Below are positions 1 through 7,988 of a DNA stretch of 64,000 nucleotides, piece by piece. The stretch is from Bacteriovoracaceae bacterium UBA6153 (lineage in GTDB: Bacteria > Bdellovibrionota > Bacteriovoracia > Bacteriovoracales > Bacteriovoracaceae). Each line of letters begins with the position of its first letter. Positions within the stretch are counted from its first letter, which is position 1. The position numbers were made by a program, and so were the translations under genes. Where the stretch lies: NCBI GenBank assembly GCA_002428265.1, contig DIUR01000023.1:1-64000 (forward strand). The letters are read 5' to 3'. Below the pieces are notes generated by a model that was given only the letters and a program-made list of their open reading frames with translations, ran no database searches and was not told where the DNA came from.

Positions 1-88
1 CCAACTTTTTTGATAAAGAATCCACTCAAGCTAAAGGGAGGTTTAGCCGAATAGTCTACAAAATTGGTTTTCTTTTTGTGGGTATTGT

Positions 89-1039
89 TTGAACAGTATA
101 TATAATATATTTTTTGCTCCTTATTTAAACTGGTCTTACATAGATAAATCCATCAAAGTTCGAGTACGTGTCGTGGAAAGACCTGCCTATTCTTTAACTA
201 AGGAAGAAGCAGATGAACTGAGAGAAAGTCTCAAGCAAATTGTTAAAAAATCAATTCCAAAAGAAAATCTGAATTACGGCATTTTTTCTGAAACATCAGA
301 TGCCTTTAAAAATAACGTCATTACCATTATCTATAATCTTGAAGATAATAGGCCAATCGCTTTTAATTCACTTGCGTGGATCAAATGCAATCTCAGGGGA
401 AAAGATGAAGATCTTCTTCATCTTGGTCTTGTTGTTATCGACCCTGATGTAAGAGAGGGGGGGCTTTCATGGATTCTTTATGGACTGACAACAATACTTT
501 TATTCGTAAGAAAAAAACTAAATCCTATTTGGGTGAGTAATGTCACCCAGGTTCCGGCGATCATTGGTAAAGTCTGTCAGTCGTTTGACCGTATGTATCC
601 GACCCCTGAGAATTTAGGCAAACCTCCCTTTGTCCACACGTGGTTGGTCAGACAAATCATGAAAGACAATAGGCATGTGTTTGGAGTTGGTCCGGATGCA
701 GAATTTGATGCCGAAAAATTTATTATTAAAAATTCTTATACTGGTGGATCAGATCATTTAAAAAAGAAATTCACTGAAGCTCAGCCGCACCGTGATGTTG
801 TTTATAATAATTTTTGTAAAGACAATCTCGATTATGACCGTGGAGATGACTTCATTCAAATTGGACAGATTAATCTGGATATGACTAAAAATTTTATTAT
901 GAAGTCTGTTCCAAAATCTTCTGTGGTGAGAATTTCGATCTCACTTGTGTTTGTCTCTTTACAGTCAATTCTTTCACCTGTGCTTTTATGGCTTGATTCA
1001 GATAAAAAATATGGAGATTTAAGACCGTGGAAAAAATGA
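89..1039 (+). CDS. GNAT-like acyltransferase, first gene of E1-like operon
   Basis: A 316-residue protein of unknown substrate. Residues around 95-150 look like the core of a GNAT-fold acyltransferase: a beta strand, then 'VVIDPDVREGG' at about 118-128, which resembles the acyl-CoA pyrophosphate-binding loop (consensus V-x-P-x-x-R-G-x-G), then a helix. There is no signal peptide; a hydrophobic stretch near residues 280-300 could contact the membrane. The only in-frame start after an upstream stop is TTG at 89, with a weak GTGGG about 7 bases before it. The next gene starts inside its stop codon (ATGA), so the two are translationally coupled. FeeM- or AHL-synthase-like N-acyltransferases are an alternative assignment. 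Fold call moderate; function unknown. Confidence 0.55.
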   Translation: MNSIYNIFFAPYLNWSYIDKSIKVRVRVVERPAYSLTKEEADELRESLKQIVKKSIPKENLNYGIFSETSDAFKNNVITIIYNLEDNRPIAFNSLAWIKCNLRGKDEDLLHLGLVVIDPDVREGGLSWILYGLTTILLFVRKKLNPIWVSNVTQVPAIIGKVCQSFDRMYPTPENLGKPPFVHTWLVRQIMKDNRHVFGVGPDAEFDAEKFIIKNSYTGGSDHLKKKFTEAQPHRDVVYNNFCKDNLDYDRGDDFIQIGQINLDMTKNFIMKSVPKSSVVRISISLVFVSLQSILSPVLLWLDSDKKYGDLRPWKK

Positions 1040-1887
1040 ATTATAAAACACTCTTTCAGCGAAATATTGGTTTTGTTGATGAAACTGAGCAGGCCAAAAT
1101 CAGAGTGCAAAAAGTATTTATTGTTGGCGTCGGTGGAATGGGCGGAGCTGCTTTGATGAATTTGGTGCGAATGGGATACGAGCATCTTGGAGTGGCCGAT
1201 ATTGACGTTTTTGAAGAGTCAAATATCAATCGCCAGCTTTTTTGCAATATGGATACTGTCGGAGTTGATAAGGCCGAAGCTTCAGTTGCACAGGTTCATA
1301 AATTAAACCCGAATGTTGACATTAAAAATTGGGGTAGAAACTGGTTGGAAAAACTTCCTGAAATCTGCAAAGAGTATTCGATTATCATTAACGGATGTGA
1401 TGATATTGTTGCAAGTAACACGCTCTATAATGCTGCCCGAAAAGCAGGCTGCACAGTTATAGATGCTTATACGGCATCAGTGCCTTCCGTGTATGTGACA
1501 AGGCCGGAAGAACCAAGTCCTTTAATGAGATGGACTGGAAAAGAGCAGATTCATGAGTCAGATACCGACTTAATCAACGCTTACAAAGTAAAAGAGACCG
1601 AATATGTAATGACTAATTCTAATTCTCTAGAGCATATCCATTTGCCAATTGCCATTGAAATGGTTCAAGGGAAAAGATCAAGAATGTCATTGTCACCGAT
1701 GGTAATTATGACTGGCTGTTTGATGGCCTATCAGGTTTTGTTTCTAACAATTGGCAAGAGTGCAACAGACCATCATGGCTATTTTGTCGATCCTTTCGGA
1801 AAAGTGACCAAACGAAGTCTTAATCCATTAATGCTGGTTAAAAAATTGCTTGTGAAATTTTTTCTTAATAAATGGCTGAGGGATTAA
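1036..1887 (+). CDS. E1-like (ThiF/MoeB-family) adenylyltransferase
   Basis: 283-residue E1-like enzyme. Visible signatures: the nucleotide-binding loop GVGGMGG at residues 31-37, the acidic strand with D55 and D57, the 'SNINRQ' motif at 62-67 that carries the arginine for ATP, a downstream 'VDKAEA' lysine, and 'GCDD' with the metal-binding aspartate. Family members adenylate the C-terminal carboxylate of ubiquitin-like or peptide substrates. Unlike MoeB, it has no CxxC zinc-ribbon pairs, and no catalytic cysteine can be assigned. I place the start at ATG 1036, which overlaps the preceding TGA, over GTG 1027. Its context (two acyltransferases, a nitroreductase) argues against molybdopterin or thiamin synthesis. 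Family sure; substrate unknown. Confidence 0.85.
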   Translation: MNYKTLFQRNIGFVDETEQAKIRVQKVFIVGVGGMGGAALMNLVRMGYEHLGVADIDVFEESNINRQLFCNMDTVGVDKAEASVAQVHKLNPNVDIKNWGRNWLEKLPEICKEYSIIINGCDDIVASNTLYNAARKAGCTVIDAYTASVPSVYVTRPEEPSPLMRWTGKEQIHESDTDLINAYKVKETEYVMTNSNSLEHIHLPIAIEMVQGKRSRMSLSPMVIMTGCLMAYQVLFLTIGKSATDHHGYFVDPFGKVTKRSLNPLMLVKKLLVKFFLNKWLRD

Positions 1888-3068
1888 TGGAAGATTTTTC
1901 ACAGCGCTTTGATGGAGTTATCAATATTATTACGGCCATTGCTGTTATTTTTTATGCCGTTTTTATGAATGGCTCAGAAAAGAATAGCGGGCGTAGAAAA
2001 AGACTTCTTTTTCTCTTTTCCCTTTTGGGATCACTTTGTTTGTTTAGAGGTATTAATTATATTTTTGATTTCGGGCATCAGTTTGAAGTGACTATTTTAA
2101 TGATTAGTGCACTCATTCCATTATCATTGTTTTTACTGGTGGAACTTCTCTTGAGAAGACACTTACCACAGTACTTAAAAGTTTTTGTGAGTATCGCCAG
2201 TATTTCTAATATGATCATGTTTTTATTTTTCGGTGTGAATAATTATGTTATGTATGTCTTGTTAATTAATTATATTCTGACTCTTTTCTCATTAGGAATA
2301 GTTCTCTTAATGAGTAAGTCACTTGACCTGCAAAAGACAGAGTACCGCTTGATCAGGCTCGTCTCATTTATTTCTTTATTGGTTATTCCACTGATTGTAA
2401 CCGATTTTAAAAAACTGGTTGGGCTCGATACGGTGAGGCTGGGTGCATTTGGGATTTTATTTTTTCTATACTCACTTATTAGAGTGTGGGAGACAGTCCA
2501 AATTTCCGGAGGTATAAAAAGGCTGGCATGGCTTCTAGGTTTTAACATCGCAGCAGCTGCGATCTTTTGTTTTCTCTTTGATTTATTCCAGGTCTATTTT
2601 TACGTCTTCATCATTTTTATTATGCTGAGGATGTTTGCCGATATTCTTATTTACGCTAAAGACAGCTATAACAAAAAGGCACAGGACTTGGCCTTGCATG
2701 TGGTAGAGGTGTTTTTAAAAGGGAATTTAAAACTTGATGAAATTAAGAAGAATATAGCTCTTGATGAATTTTACCTAGTGAGCAGAAAAGACCTTCAGTA
2801 TTACAGTCCGGAGAGAATCGTCCAATGTTTTAAGACGAGTGGTCTGTATTTCAAGAATGAGACCTACCATCTTACAAAAGACAGGGACGAAAGAGAAGAA
2901 ATCCTTCACTTGTTCGAGGATGTGGATTGTAATGCCTGCATTTATGTAGAAGTCGAAGAAAAGAACTTTTATCTGATTTTATTTAAATGGCCGGACCTTG
3001 CACCTAAAAATAAGTTGCAGAAAGAGATTCATCTGATTCAGGGACTGGCATCTCAGATTAAGGAATAA
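1887..3068 (+). CDS. Multi-pass membrane protein with cytoplasmic tail
   Basis: 393-residue protein with about eight hydrophobic segments in residues 10-250 (near 12-30, 42-60, 66-90, 98-118, 122-145, 160-180, 190-207, 218-255). A soluble, charged C-terminal region of roughly 130 residues follows, rich in Lys, Glu and Asp with 'DCNACIY' late. The arrangement recalls 7TM sensor receptors, but I recognise no family. The start is ATG 1887, overlapping the previous stop as TAATG with GAGG just upstream; ATG 1872 is possible but less coupled. It probably anchors or senses for the E1-like operon. Function unknown. Confidence 0.75.
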   Translation: MEDFSQRFDGVINIITAIAVIFYAVFMNGSEKNSGRRKRLLFLFSLLGSLCLFRGINYIFDFGHQFEVTILMISALIPLSLFLLVELLLRRHLPQYLKVFVSIASISNMIMFLFFGVNNYVMYVLLINYILTLFSLGIVLLMSKSLDLQKTEYRLIRLVSFISLLVIPLIVTDFKKLVGLDTVRLGAFGILFFLYSLIRVWETVQISGGIKRLAWLLGFNIAAAAIFCFLFDLFQVYFYVFIIFIMLRMFADILIYAKDSYNKKAQDLALHVVEVFLKGNLKLDEIKKNIALDEFYLVSRKDLQYYSPERIVQCFKTSGLYFKNETYHLTKDRDEREEILHLFEDVDCNACIYVEVEEKNFYLILFKWPDLAPKNKLQKEIHLIQGLASQIKE

Positions 3069-3070
3069 TA

Positions 3071-4171
3071 ATGATCACGATATTAGAAAAAGACATAGAT
3101 TCTTTTTTTGAAGTTCCATTTAATGTATATGAAAAAACACATTTCGTTTCACTTTTTAAAGATGATATAAAAAGGTTCCTTCATCCGGATAATCCACTTT
3201 TTAAAAATGGTGGAAGTTTTAATTATTATACTGCTGTTGAAAATGGAAAAGCACTCGGAAGAATTGTTGTGATTGTTCATCCTGACTCTAATAAACGTCA
3301 TGGGCTCAATTGGGCCTATATCGGCTATTTTGACTGTGCAGACAGAATGGATGTGGCCGAAATGTTAGTTGATAGAGCAGCGATCTGGGCAAAAGAGCGT
3401 GGCCACGATGAAATTGTAGGAAACGTAAATTTTACTTTCATGCAACAAATTGGGGTGATGGTTTCTGGTTTTGAAAATTTTCCCTATTCAGATCAGGTTT
3501 ATTCTCCTCCTCATATTCAAAAGCTACTAACGAATCTAGGATTTGAAGCCTTTTTTCCAATGGTAACTTCAGAAGCTGATATAGAAAAAATAGATTTGAA
3601 GGAATTTGAAAAGGAGAAAATTAGGGCCATTGATAATGATCCCGATTACGAGTTTAAAGAAGTTGGCTATTTTGGAATTAAGAAATTTATGGCCGATGGC
3701 TGTCAGGTTTTAAATGAAGGTTTTGATAAAAATCCTTATTTTACTCCGATTACAGTAGAAGAGTTTGAATTTCAGGCCAAGGATTTAATGCTAGTTATTG
3801 ATCCGGGGCTCACCATTCTTGCTTATCATAAGGGGCGTCCTATAGGAGTCATTATCTGCATTCCAGATTTGAATCCACTTCTTCATTCTGTGAAGTCTAA
3901 AATGGGACTGAGCTTTTTCTTTAAGTTTTTATGGTTTAAGTTTTTTAATAAAAGGGCCGTTATCATCTTTTATTCAGTCTCACCAGATTTTCATGGGCGT
4001 GGAGTGAATCAGGCCATTTTGAAGAGGGTTGTAACCAATCTTAAAAAGAAAAGTTATAAAACATTAGGGATAACATGGATTGCCGATGTTAATAAATCGA
4101 GTCTGCGACAGATGGAAATTATCGGAGCGAAGGCACTACATCATTTAAGTTTGTTCAGGAAGAAGATATGA
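3071..4171 (+). CDS. GNAT-family acyltransferase, YghO-like
   Basis: 366-residue soluble protein. The N-terminal half has an 'ALGRIVVIVHPDSNKRHG' strand-turn and a 'YSPPHIQKLLTNLGF' segment; the C-terminal half has a second GNAT-like element, 'VSPDFHGRGVNQAILKRVV' (about residues 302-320), where HGRG matches the acyl-CoA-binding turn. This two-part layout resembles the large YghO-type acetyltransferase relatives. It is the second acyltransferase-like gene of the operon, starting 2 bases after the membrane protein stop and overlapping the nitroreductase by 4 bases. Substrate unknown; transfer of an acyl or aminoacyl group to the product of the E1-like enzyme is only inference. Confidence 0.65.
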   Translation: MITILEKDIDSFFEVPFNVYEKTHFVSLFKDDIKRFLHPDNPLFKNGGSFNYYTAVENGKALGRIVVIVHPDSNKRHGLNWAYIGYFDCADRMDVAEMLVDRAAIWAKERGHDEIVGNVNFTFMQQIGVMVSGFENFPYSDQVYSPPHIQKLLTNLGFEAFFPMVTSEADIEKIDLKEFEKEKIRAIDNDPDYEFKEVGYFGIKKFMADGCQVLNEGFDKNPYFTPITVEEFEFQAKDLMLVIDPGLTILAYHKGRPIGVIICIPDLNPLLHSVKSKMGLSFFFKFLWFKFFNKRAVIIFYSVSPDFHGRGVNQAILKRVVTNLKKKSYKTLGITWIADVNKSSLRQMEIIGAKALHHLSLFRKKI

Positions 4172-5163
4172 TCTGGAATAAAGATATTTTTAAAGAAATG
4201 GTTAAAGTAGCGATCAGGTCACCAAGTGTGCACAATGTGCAGCCATGGAAAGTGAGATACACAGAGACAGGCTTTCAGTTATTTCAATCAATCAAAAGAC
4301 GACTTCATGTAGGGGATCCTAAGCTTCATGACAATGATGTAAGCCTTGGGGCGTTTCTGGAATTGTGTCGTATGCATTTAAAAACTAGTGGTTTGCAGTT
4401 TTCTGTCACAAGTAATAATGCAGAAAAGTATCTTGATTACGTCTCTCGCTTTAATCTCACAATTAGTGAGTGTGAACCTGAAACCGATAGGCTGTATAGT
4501 TATATTAATCAGAGAAGATCCTATCGAGGATTGTTTGATTTTGATTCTTCATTTGATTCTAATCTTCTTGCTTCTATCAACATTGATCATTTAAAAATAA
4601 AATGGATGACAGGCCCTGTGGAAACTAAAAAATGGGCGAAGCTTTATGATCATGCTTCTTCTGAAATTAATCAGATTCCAGGCTATTTTAAAGAGCTTAC
4701 TGATTGGATAAGATTTAATAAAAACGATCCAAAGTATTTTGAAGATGGGCTTAATGCCGAAGCTCTTTCGTTAAATAATACTGATGCTTTATTTGGTAAA
4801 ATCCTTTTTCGAGTTTCTGTTTTTAAAACTCTTGCGGCCCTTAAGATGGATAAGTTCCTCATCACGGAAGCTCCTCAAATCCTATCTTCTCAAGGAATAA
4901 TTGCTATTTATGTTGATAAAAACCTGACGTCCCTTGAGATGGGGGCCTGTTTTGCACGCTTTTGGCTGGAGTTAACTTCCAGAGGGTTATATGGCTGTCC
5001 ACTGTCGGCCCTTGTAGATTTTACACACACTAAGGACATTTTGAACTCTCTGAAACCATCGAATGATACAATTTGCTTAAACGTATTAAGATTCGGAAAG
5101 GTATCAGATGAGAGCAAAATCTATCATTCACCTAGGCTTGATGTCAGCAGGGTTATTATTTAA
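4168..5163 (+). CDS. Acg-type nitroreductase-family flavoprotein
   Basis: 331-residue member of the nitroreductase (FMN-binding oxidoreductase) superfamily. The N-terminal 'VAIRSPSVHNVQPWKVRY' at about 12-29 is the characteristic FMN-phosphate segment (A-x-x-A-P-S-x-x-N-x-Q-P-W). 'YINQRRSYRGLFD' near 110-122 is the R-R-S-x-R motif, and 'EMGACFARFWLELTSRGLYGCPLSAL' covers the dimer/FMN-binding helix. Length and motif spacing fit the Acg (Rv2032-like) branch more than classical NfsB. It may oxidise or reduce an intermediate made by the E1-like enzyme; E1-like plus nitroreductase pairs occur in peptide-heterocycle (TOMM) clusters, but no YcaO protein is present here. Coupled to the gene before by ATGA. 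Confidence 0.8.
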   Translation: MIWNKDIFKEMVKVAIRSPSVHNVQPWKVRYTETGFQLFQSIKRRLHVGDPKLHDNDVSLGAFLELCRMHLKTSGLQFSVTSNNAEKYLDYVSRFNLTISECEPETDRLYSYINQRRSYRGLFDFDSSFDSNLLASINIDHLKIKWMTGPVETKKWAKLYDHASSEINQIPGYFKELTDWIRFNKNDPKYFEDGLNAEALSLNNTDALFGKILFRVSVFKTLAALKMDKFLITEAPQILSSQGIIAIYVDKNLTSLEMGACFARFWLELTSRGLYGCPLSALVDFTHTKDILNSLKPSNDTICLNVLRFGKVSDESKIYHSPRLDVSRVII

Positions 5164-6682
5164 TAACCTGACCTTCGCAGCTCTTCCTGATAATGCTCCA
5201 AAGGAACTGAAGTATTTTGTAGAAAGTGACTTTGATTCAATTCACCTTGAAGCCCTTAAGACTCATGCCGTTCCAGTTAAAATTCTTCTTCCATCACTTA
5301 TTCTCGAAGGACGCGAAAGAGGATGGATTGCTAAAGATTCATTCGATTATAAGACTGTCTTCAAGAAAGCAGGTTTGAATTATCCGGAGAAAGTTATCTT
5401 CGGTGGTGTGGACTATAAATGGAGAAATGAAATTCTTCCCATGGGTATTGTTCAGAAATCCTTAGATTTTGGAGTGAATGCCAATATTAAAATAGCTAAT
5501 CTTTCATGCGTGGCCTGTCACAGTGGATCTCAATATGACTCTCAAGGAATAAAAGTAAAAAATGTTCAGGTAATCGGTTCTCCAAGCGACTCATTTAATC
5601 CTGAAATTTATGTTTCGATGATTTATAAAGGAATGAAAAAGGTTAACAATGATTGGGATGCGGCAACGTCTATCATGAATAAACTTTTTCCAGATTCAAG
5701 CATTAGAGAAAAACTTATTTTTAAAACAATCATTCGCTCTCAAGTGAAGTCTTACATGAAAGAGCATGCTGTTATTGATAATGCGACACCATTTTTAAAT
5801 GGTGGCCCGGGACTGACGAATGGGGTTGCTTCCCTTAAAAATGTTTTAGGACTTGATACGGCGGAAGGGTCAAATACAGGCTTCACTTCAATTCCATCGC
5901 TGGGAGATAGAGGTTTTAGAACTTCACTTCTTTATGATGGAGTTTATTCAAATGCCAATAAAGATGCTTTTAGAGTTGTTAAACATGTTAATGCTGAAAG
6001 GCTTAATGATGTAACGACGGTAGCTGCGCTCTTCACTGTGCCAACAATGGGACAGACGACAAAAAGAGCTCAGAAGAATGTTGAACTGGTCGTTAAAATG
6101 GTATCACCGGTTTTGAGTGCTTATAAGACGGCCGATTATCCTGGAGCTATTGATCAAGACAGAGCAAAAAAAGGCCTGGCCGTTTACAATAATAGTTGTC
6201 TTCAGTGCCATGGAGAATACACCTGGAATGGTGGAAATAAATCTAAGCTAATATCTTTTCCAAACGTCTTAGTTCCTCAGGACGAAATGAACTCTGATAA
6301 CAATCGTTGGCTATCAGTGACAGACTCTATTGCAAAAAATATGGCAGAGTCTAAGTGGAAAAATCTTGTTCAGGTCAACCAAAATCAAGGTTACGTTGCA
6401 ACAGTCCTTGAAGGTCTTTGGGCATCAGCACCTTATATGCATAATGGCTCAGTTCCGACTCTGTGGCATTTTATGAGGCCTGAATTAAGACCTACTAAAT
6501 TTATTGTAGGAGATCAGTCTTTAGATATGCAAAAAGTAGGAATCGCAGGTCTTGTTAATTCTACTAGTGAAATTTACGATACGACACTTTCCGGAAGGGC
6601 CAATACAGGTCACGAGAAAGAATTTGAAACGATGTCTGAAGATGATAAAGACGATCTTCTAGAGTTTTTAAAAACTCTTTAA
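5108..6682 (+). CDS. Exported di-heme c-type cytochrome (peroxidase/RoxA-like)
   Basis: 524-residue periplasmic cytochrome. A signal peptide covers about residues 1-24 (ends 'NLTFA'). Two heme c sites are visible: C134-x2-C137-H138 and C364-x2-C367-H368. The C-terminal 'APYMHNGSVPTLWHF' is the conserved segment of the di-heme peroxidase/MauG/RoxA superfamily. The first heme site lies later than in bacterial CcpA and the protein is longer, so it may be nearer RoxA-like oxygenases or an uncharacterised branch. The reading frame overlaps the nitroreductase by 56 bases, so it belongs to the same transcript. The ATG at 5108 gives a good signal peptide. It may supply or accept electrons for the cluster; substrate unknown. 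Confidence 0.8.
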   Translation: MRAKSIIHLGLMSAGLLFNNLTFAALPDNAPKELKYFVESDFDSIHLEALKTHAVPVKILLPSLILEGRERGWIAKDSFDYKTVFKKAGLNYPEKVIFGGVDYKWRNEILPMGIVQKSLDFGVNANIKIANLSCVACHSGSQYDSQGIKVKNVQVIGSPSDSFNPEIYVSMIYKGMKKVNNDWDAATSIMNKLFPDSSIREKLIFKTIIRSQVKSYMKEHAVIDNATPFLNGGPGLTNGVASLKNVLGLDTAEGSNTGFTSIPSLGDRGFRTSLLYDGVYSNANKDAFRVVKHVNAERLNDVTTVAALFTVPTMGQTTKRAQKNVELVVKMVSPVLSAYKTADYPGAIDQDRAKKGLAVYNNSCLQCHGEYTWNGGNKSKLISFPNVLVPQDEMNSDNNRWLSVTDSIAKNMAESKWKNLVQVNQNQGYVATVLEGLWASAPYMHNGSVPTLWHFMRPELRPTKFIVGDQSLDMQKVGIAGLVNSTSEIYDTTLSGRANTGHEKEFETMSEDDKDDLLEFLKTL

Positions 6683-7869
6683 AAAACTTTATAGAGCACA
6701 CTTGCAATAAAACGAAATTCTTTTGAGTCAATGACGGTAGGAGATGAATTAACTTCATTTCCGTAAACTTTGACTCCAACATTTAAAACATAGGTCCACT
6801 TTTTCACAAAATGCATCACTTCAATTCCTGCCCCATAGTTTAATGTTGCATTTCCATTGAATGGTCTCATGCCTGAAGCCGCTTCACTTGGCTTGACGCC
6901 AAAATAGTAGTCGACATAATTTTTATCCCAGTATTGAATAAACGCTTGAGGAGAAAATTTCCAGGCCAGTCGATAATAAAATTCTGGAGCAAGGTTGAGC
7001 TTTAAGTTATATCCTTTTTCATGAATAAAATCGTTGTACCAGGTTAATTCTACCAAATTGTATTTGAGAATTGCTCCTGCAAAAATCCCTTGCTCTCTCT
7101 CCATCAGTCCTTTTGCTTTATAAGGCTCGCCTTCAAGGATTCCCATGCCTAATAAGGAAAAATCTCCCTTATTATAAAGAAGAGACCCAATTCCATTCTT
7201 ATTTAAAAATAGTGGGCCATATCTGAAGAAAAAAGCAGGAATAGGTTCTATCGCAGGATTATTTTTTTGAAAATCATTTAAGTTCCTATATCTAATATTA
7301 CTATGAATAAATGCGGCAGCGCCGAGATTGAGTTCATACGCTGATAATTGCCCTTTAAGTTGCCAAGGATAAAGATATTCATCAGCATCTTTGTTACCTG
7401 AGTTTTTTATTATTATTCTTTGAACGACTGGTGAGACAAGTGCATAGCTGTATTCGATTTCAATGTGATCAAGACTATAAGTTTTGTTATTAAAATGGAT
7501 GGCCTTGACCATTTCGCATTTAGAGTTTTTGGATTTTGAAAATGAAAATTCAAAATAGAGATTCTTTGATCCAGTTAGCGAAAATGTAATTTTGTCATCG
7601 TCAAGTTCAAGCATATCAATTTCAAGATTCAGTTTCCTTTGGTAGAAGTTGACTTTGCTTAAGAAAATATTACTTTTTTGTGCATCTTCAAAACTTGGGA
7701 CAATTATCTGCTCCACTCCTTTGAATGAACACTTCTCTTTCATATCGACGCTATAGGAATGAGAGGATTTATCACCGAATGGAATCTCTAGTAATGTTAC
7801 AATGTCGGCCTTAGCAGATAGCGAAAAAAGAAGCGTATTAATGAGCAAAAAGTTATGTATGTTTTTCAT
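6679..7869 (-). CDS. MipA/OmpV-like outer-membrane beta-barrel protein
   Basis: 396-residue exported protein. The start chosen (7869) gives a clean signal peptide, residues 1-21 ending 'LSAKA'; the frame is open 78 bases further upstream but that extension has no signal. The N-terminal ~180 residues are a soluble domain without a recognised family. Residues ~200-396 alternate polar and hydrophobic strands and contain MipA/OmpV-type elements: a 'YFGVKPSEAASG' turn, a 'YGAGIEV' strand, 'SSPTVIDS', and a terminal aromatic 'LYKVF' suited to BAM insertion. MipA-family barrels have been linked to murein enzymes and antibiotic response; role here unknown. It converges on the cytochrome gene with a 4-base overlap. 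Confidence 0.6.
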   Translation of the reverse strand: MKNIHNFLLINTLLFSLSAKADIVTLLEIPFGDKSSHSYSVDMKEKCSFKGVEQIIVPSFEDAQKSNIFLSKVNFYQRKLNLEIDMLELDDDKITFSLTGSKNLYFEFSFSKSKNSKCEMVKAIHFNNKTYSLDHIEIEYSYALVSPVVQRIIIKNSGNKDADEYLYPWQLKGQLSAYELNLGAAAFIHSNIRYRNLNDFQKNNPAIEPIPAFFFRYGPLFLNKNGIGSLLYNKGDFSLLGMGILEGEPYKAKGLMEREQGIFAGAILKYNLVELTWYNDFIHEKGYNLKLNLAPEFYYRLAWKFSPQAFIQYWDKNYVDYYFGVKPSEAASGMRPFNGNATLNYGAGIEVMHFVKKWTYVLNVGVKVYGNEVNSSPTVIDSKEFRFIASVLYKVF

Positions 7870-7939
7870 TGAGTATCTTACTGCAATTGTCAGACCAGTG
7901 TTTAATGACGATGTCCGAAAATGGCCATCTTTTGTTAGA

Positions 7940-7967
7940 TTGATCATGTATGCTTTAAAAATATAAG
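7940..7967 (+). promoter_or_regulatory. Putative sigma-70 promoter of alkA
   Basis: TTGATC (7940-7945), 16-base spacer, TATAAG (7962-7967), about 20 bases before the GTG start of the Ada/AlkA gene, implying a very short leader. Match to consensus is 4/6 and 5/6. Inferred from sequence only. Confidence 0.45.
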
Positions 7968-7988
7968 AGACGCATCATAGGTAATAAC

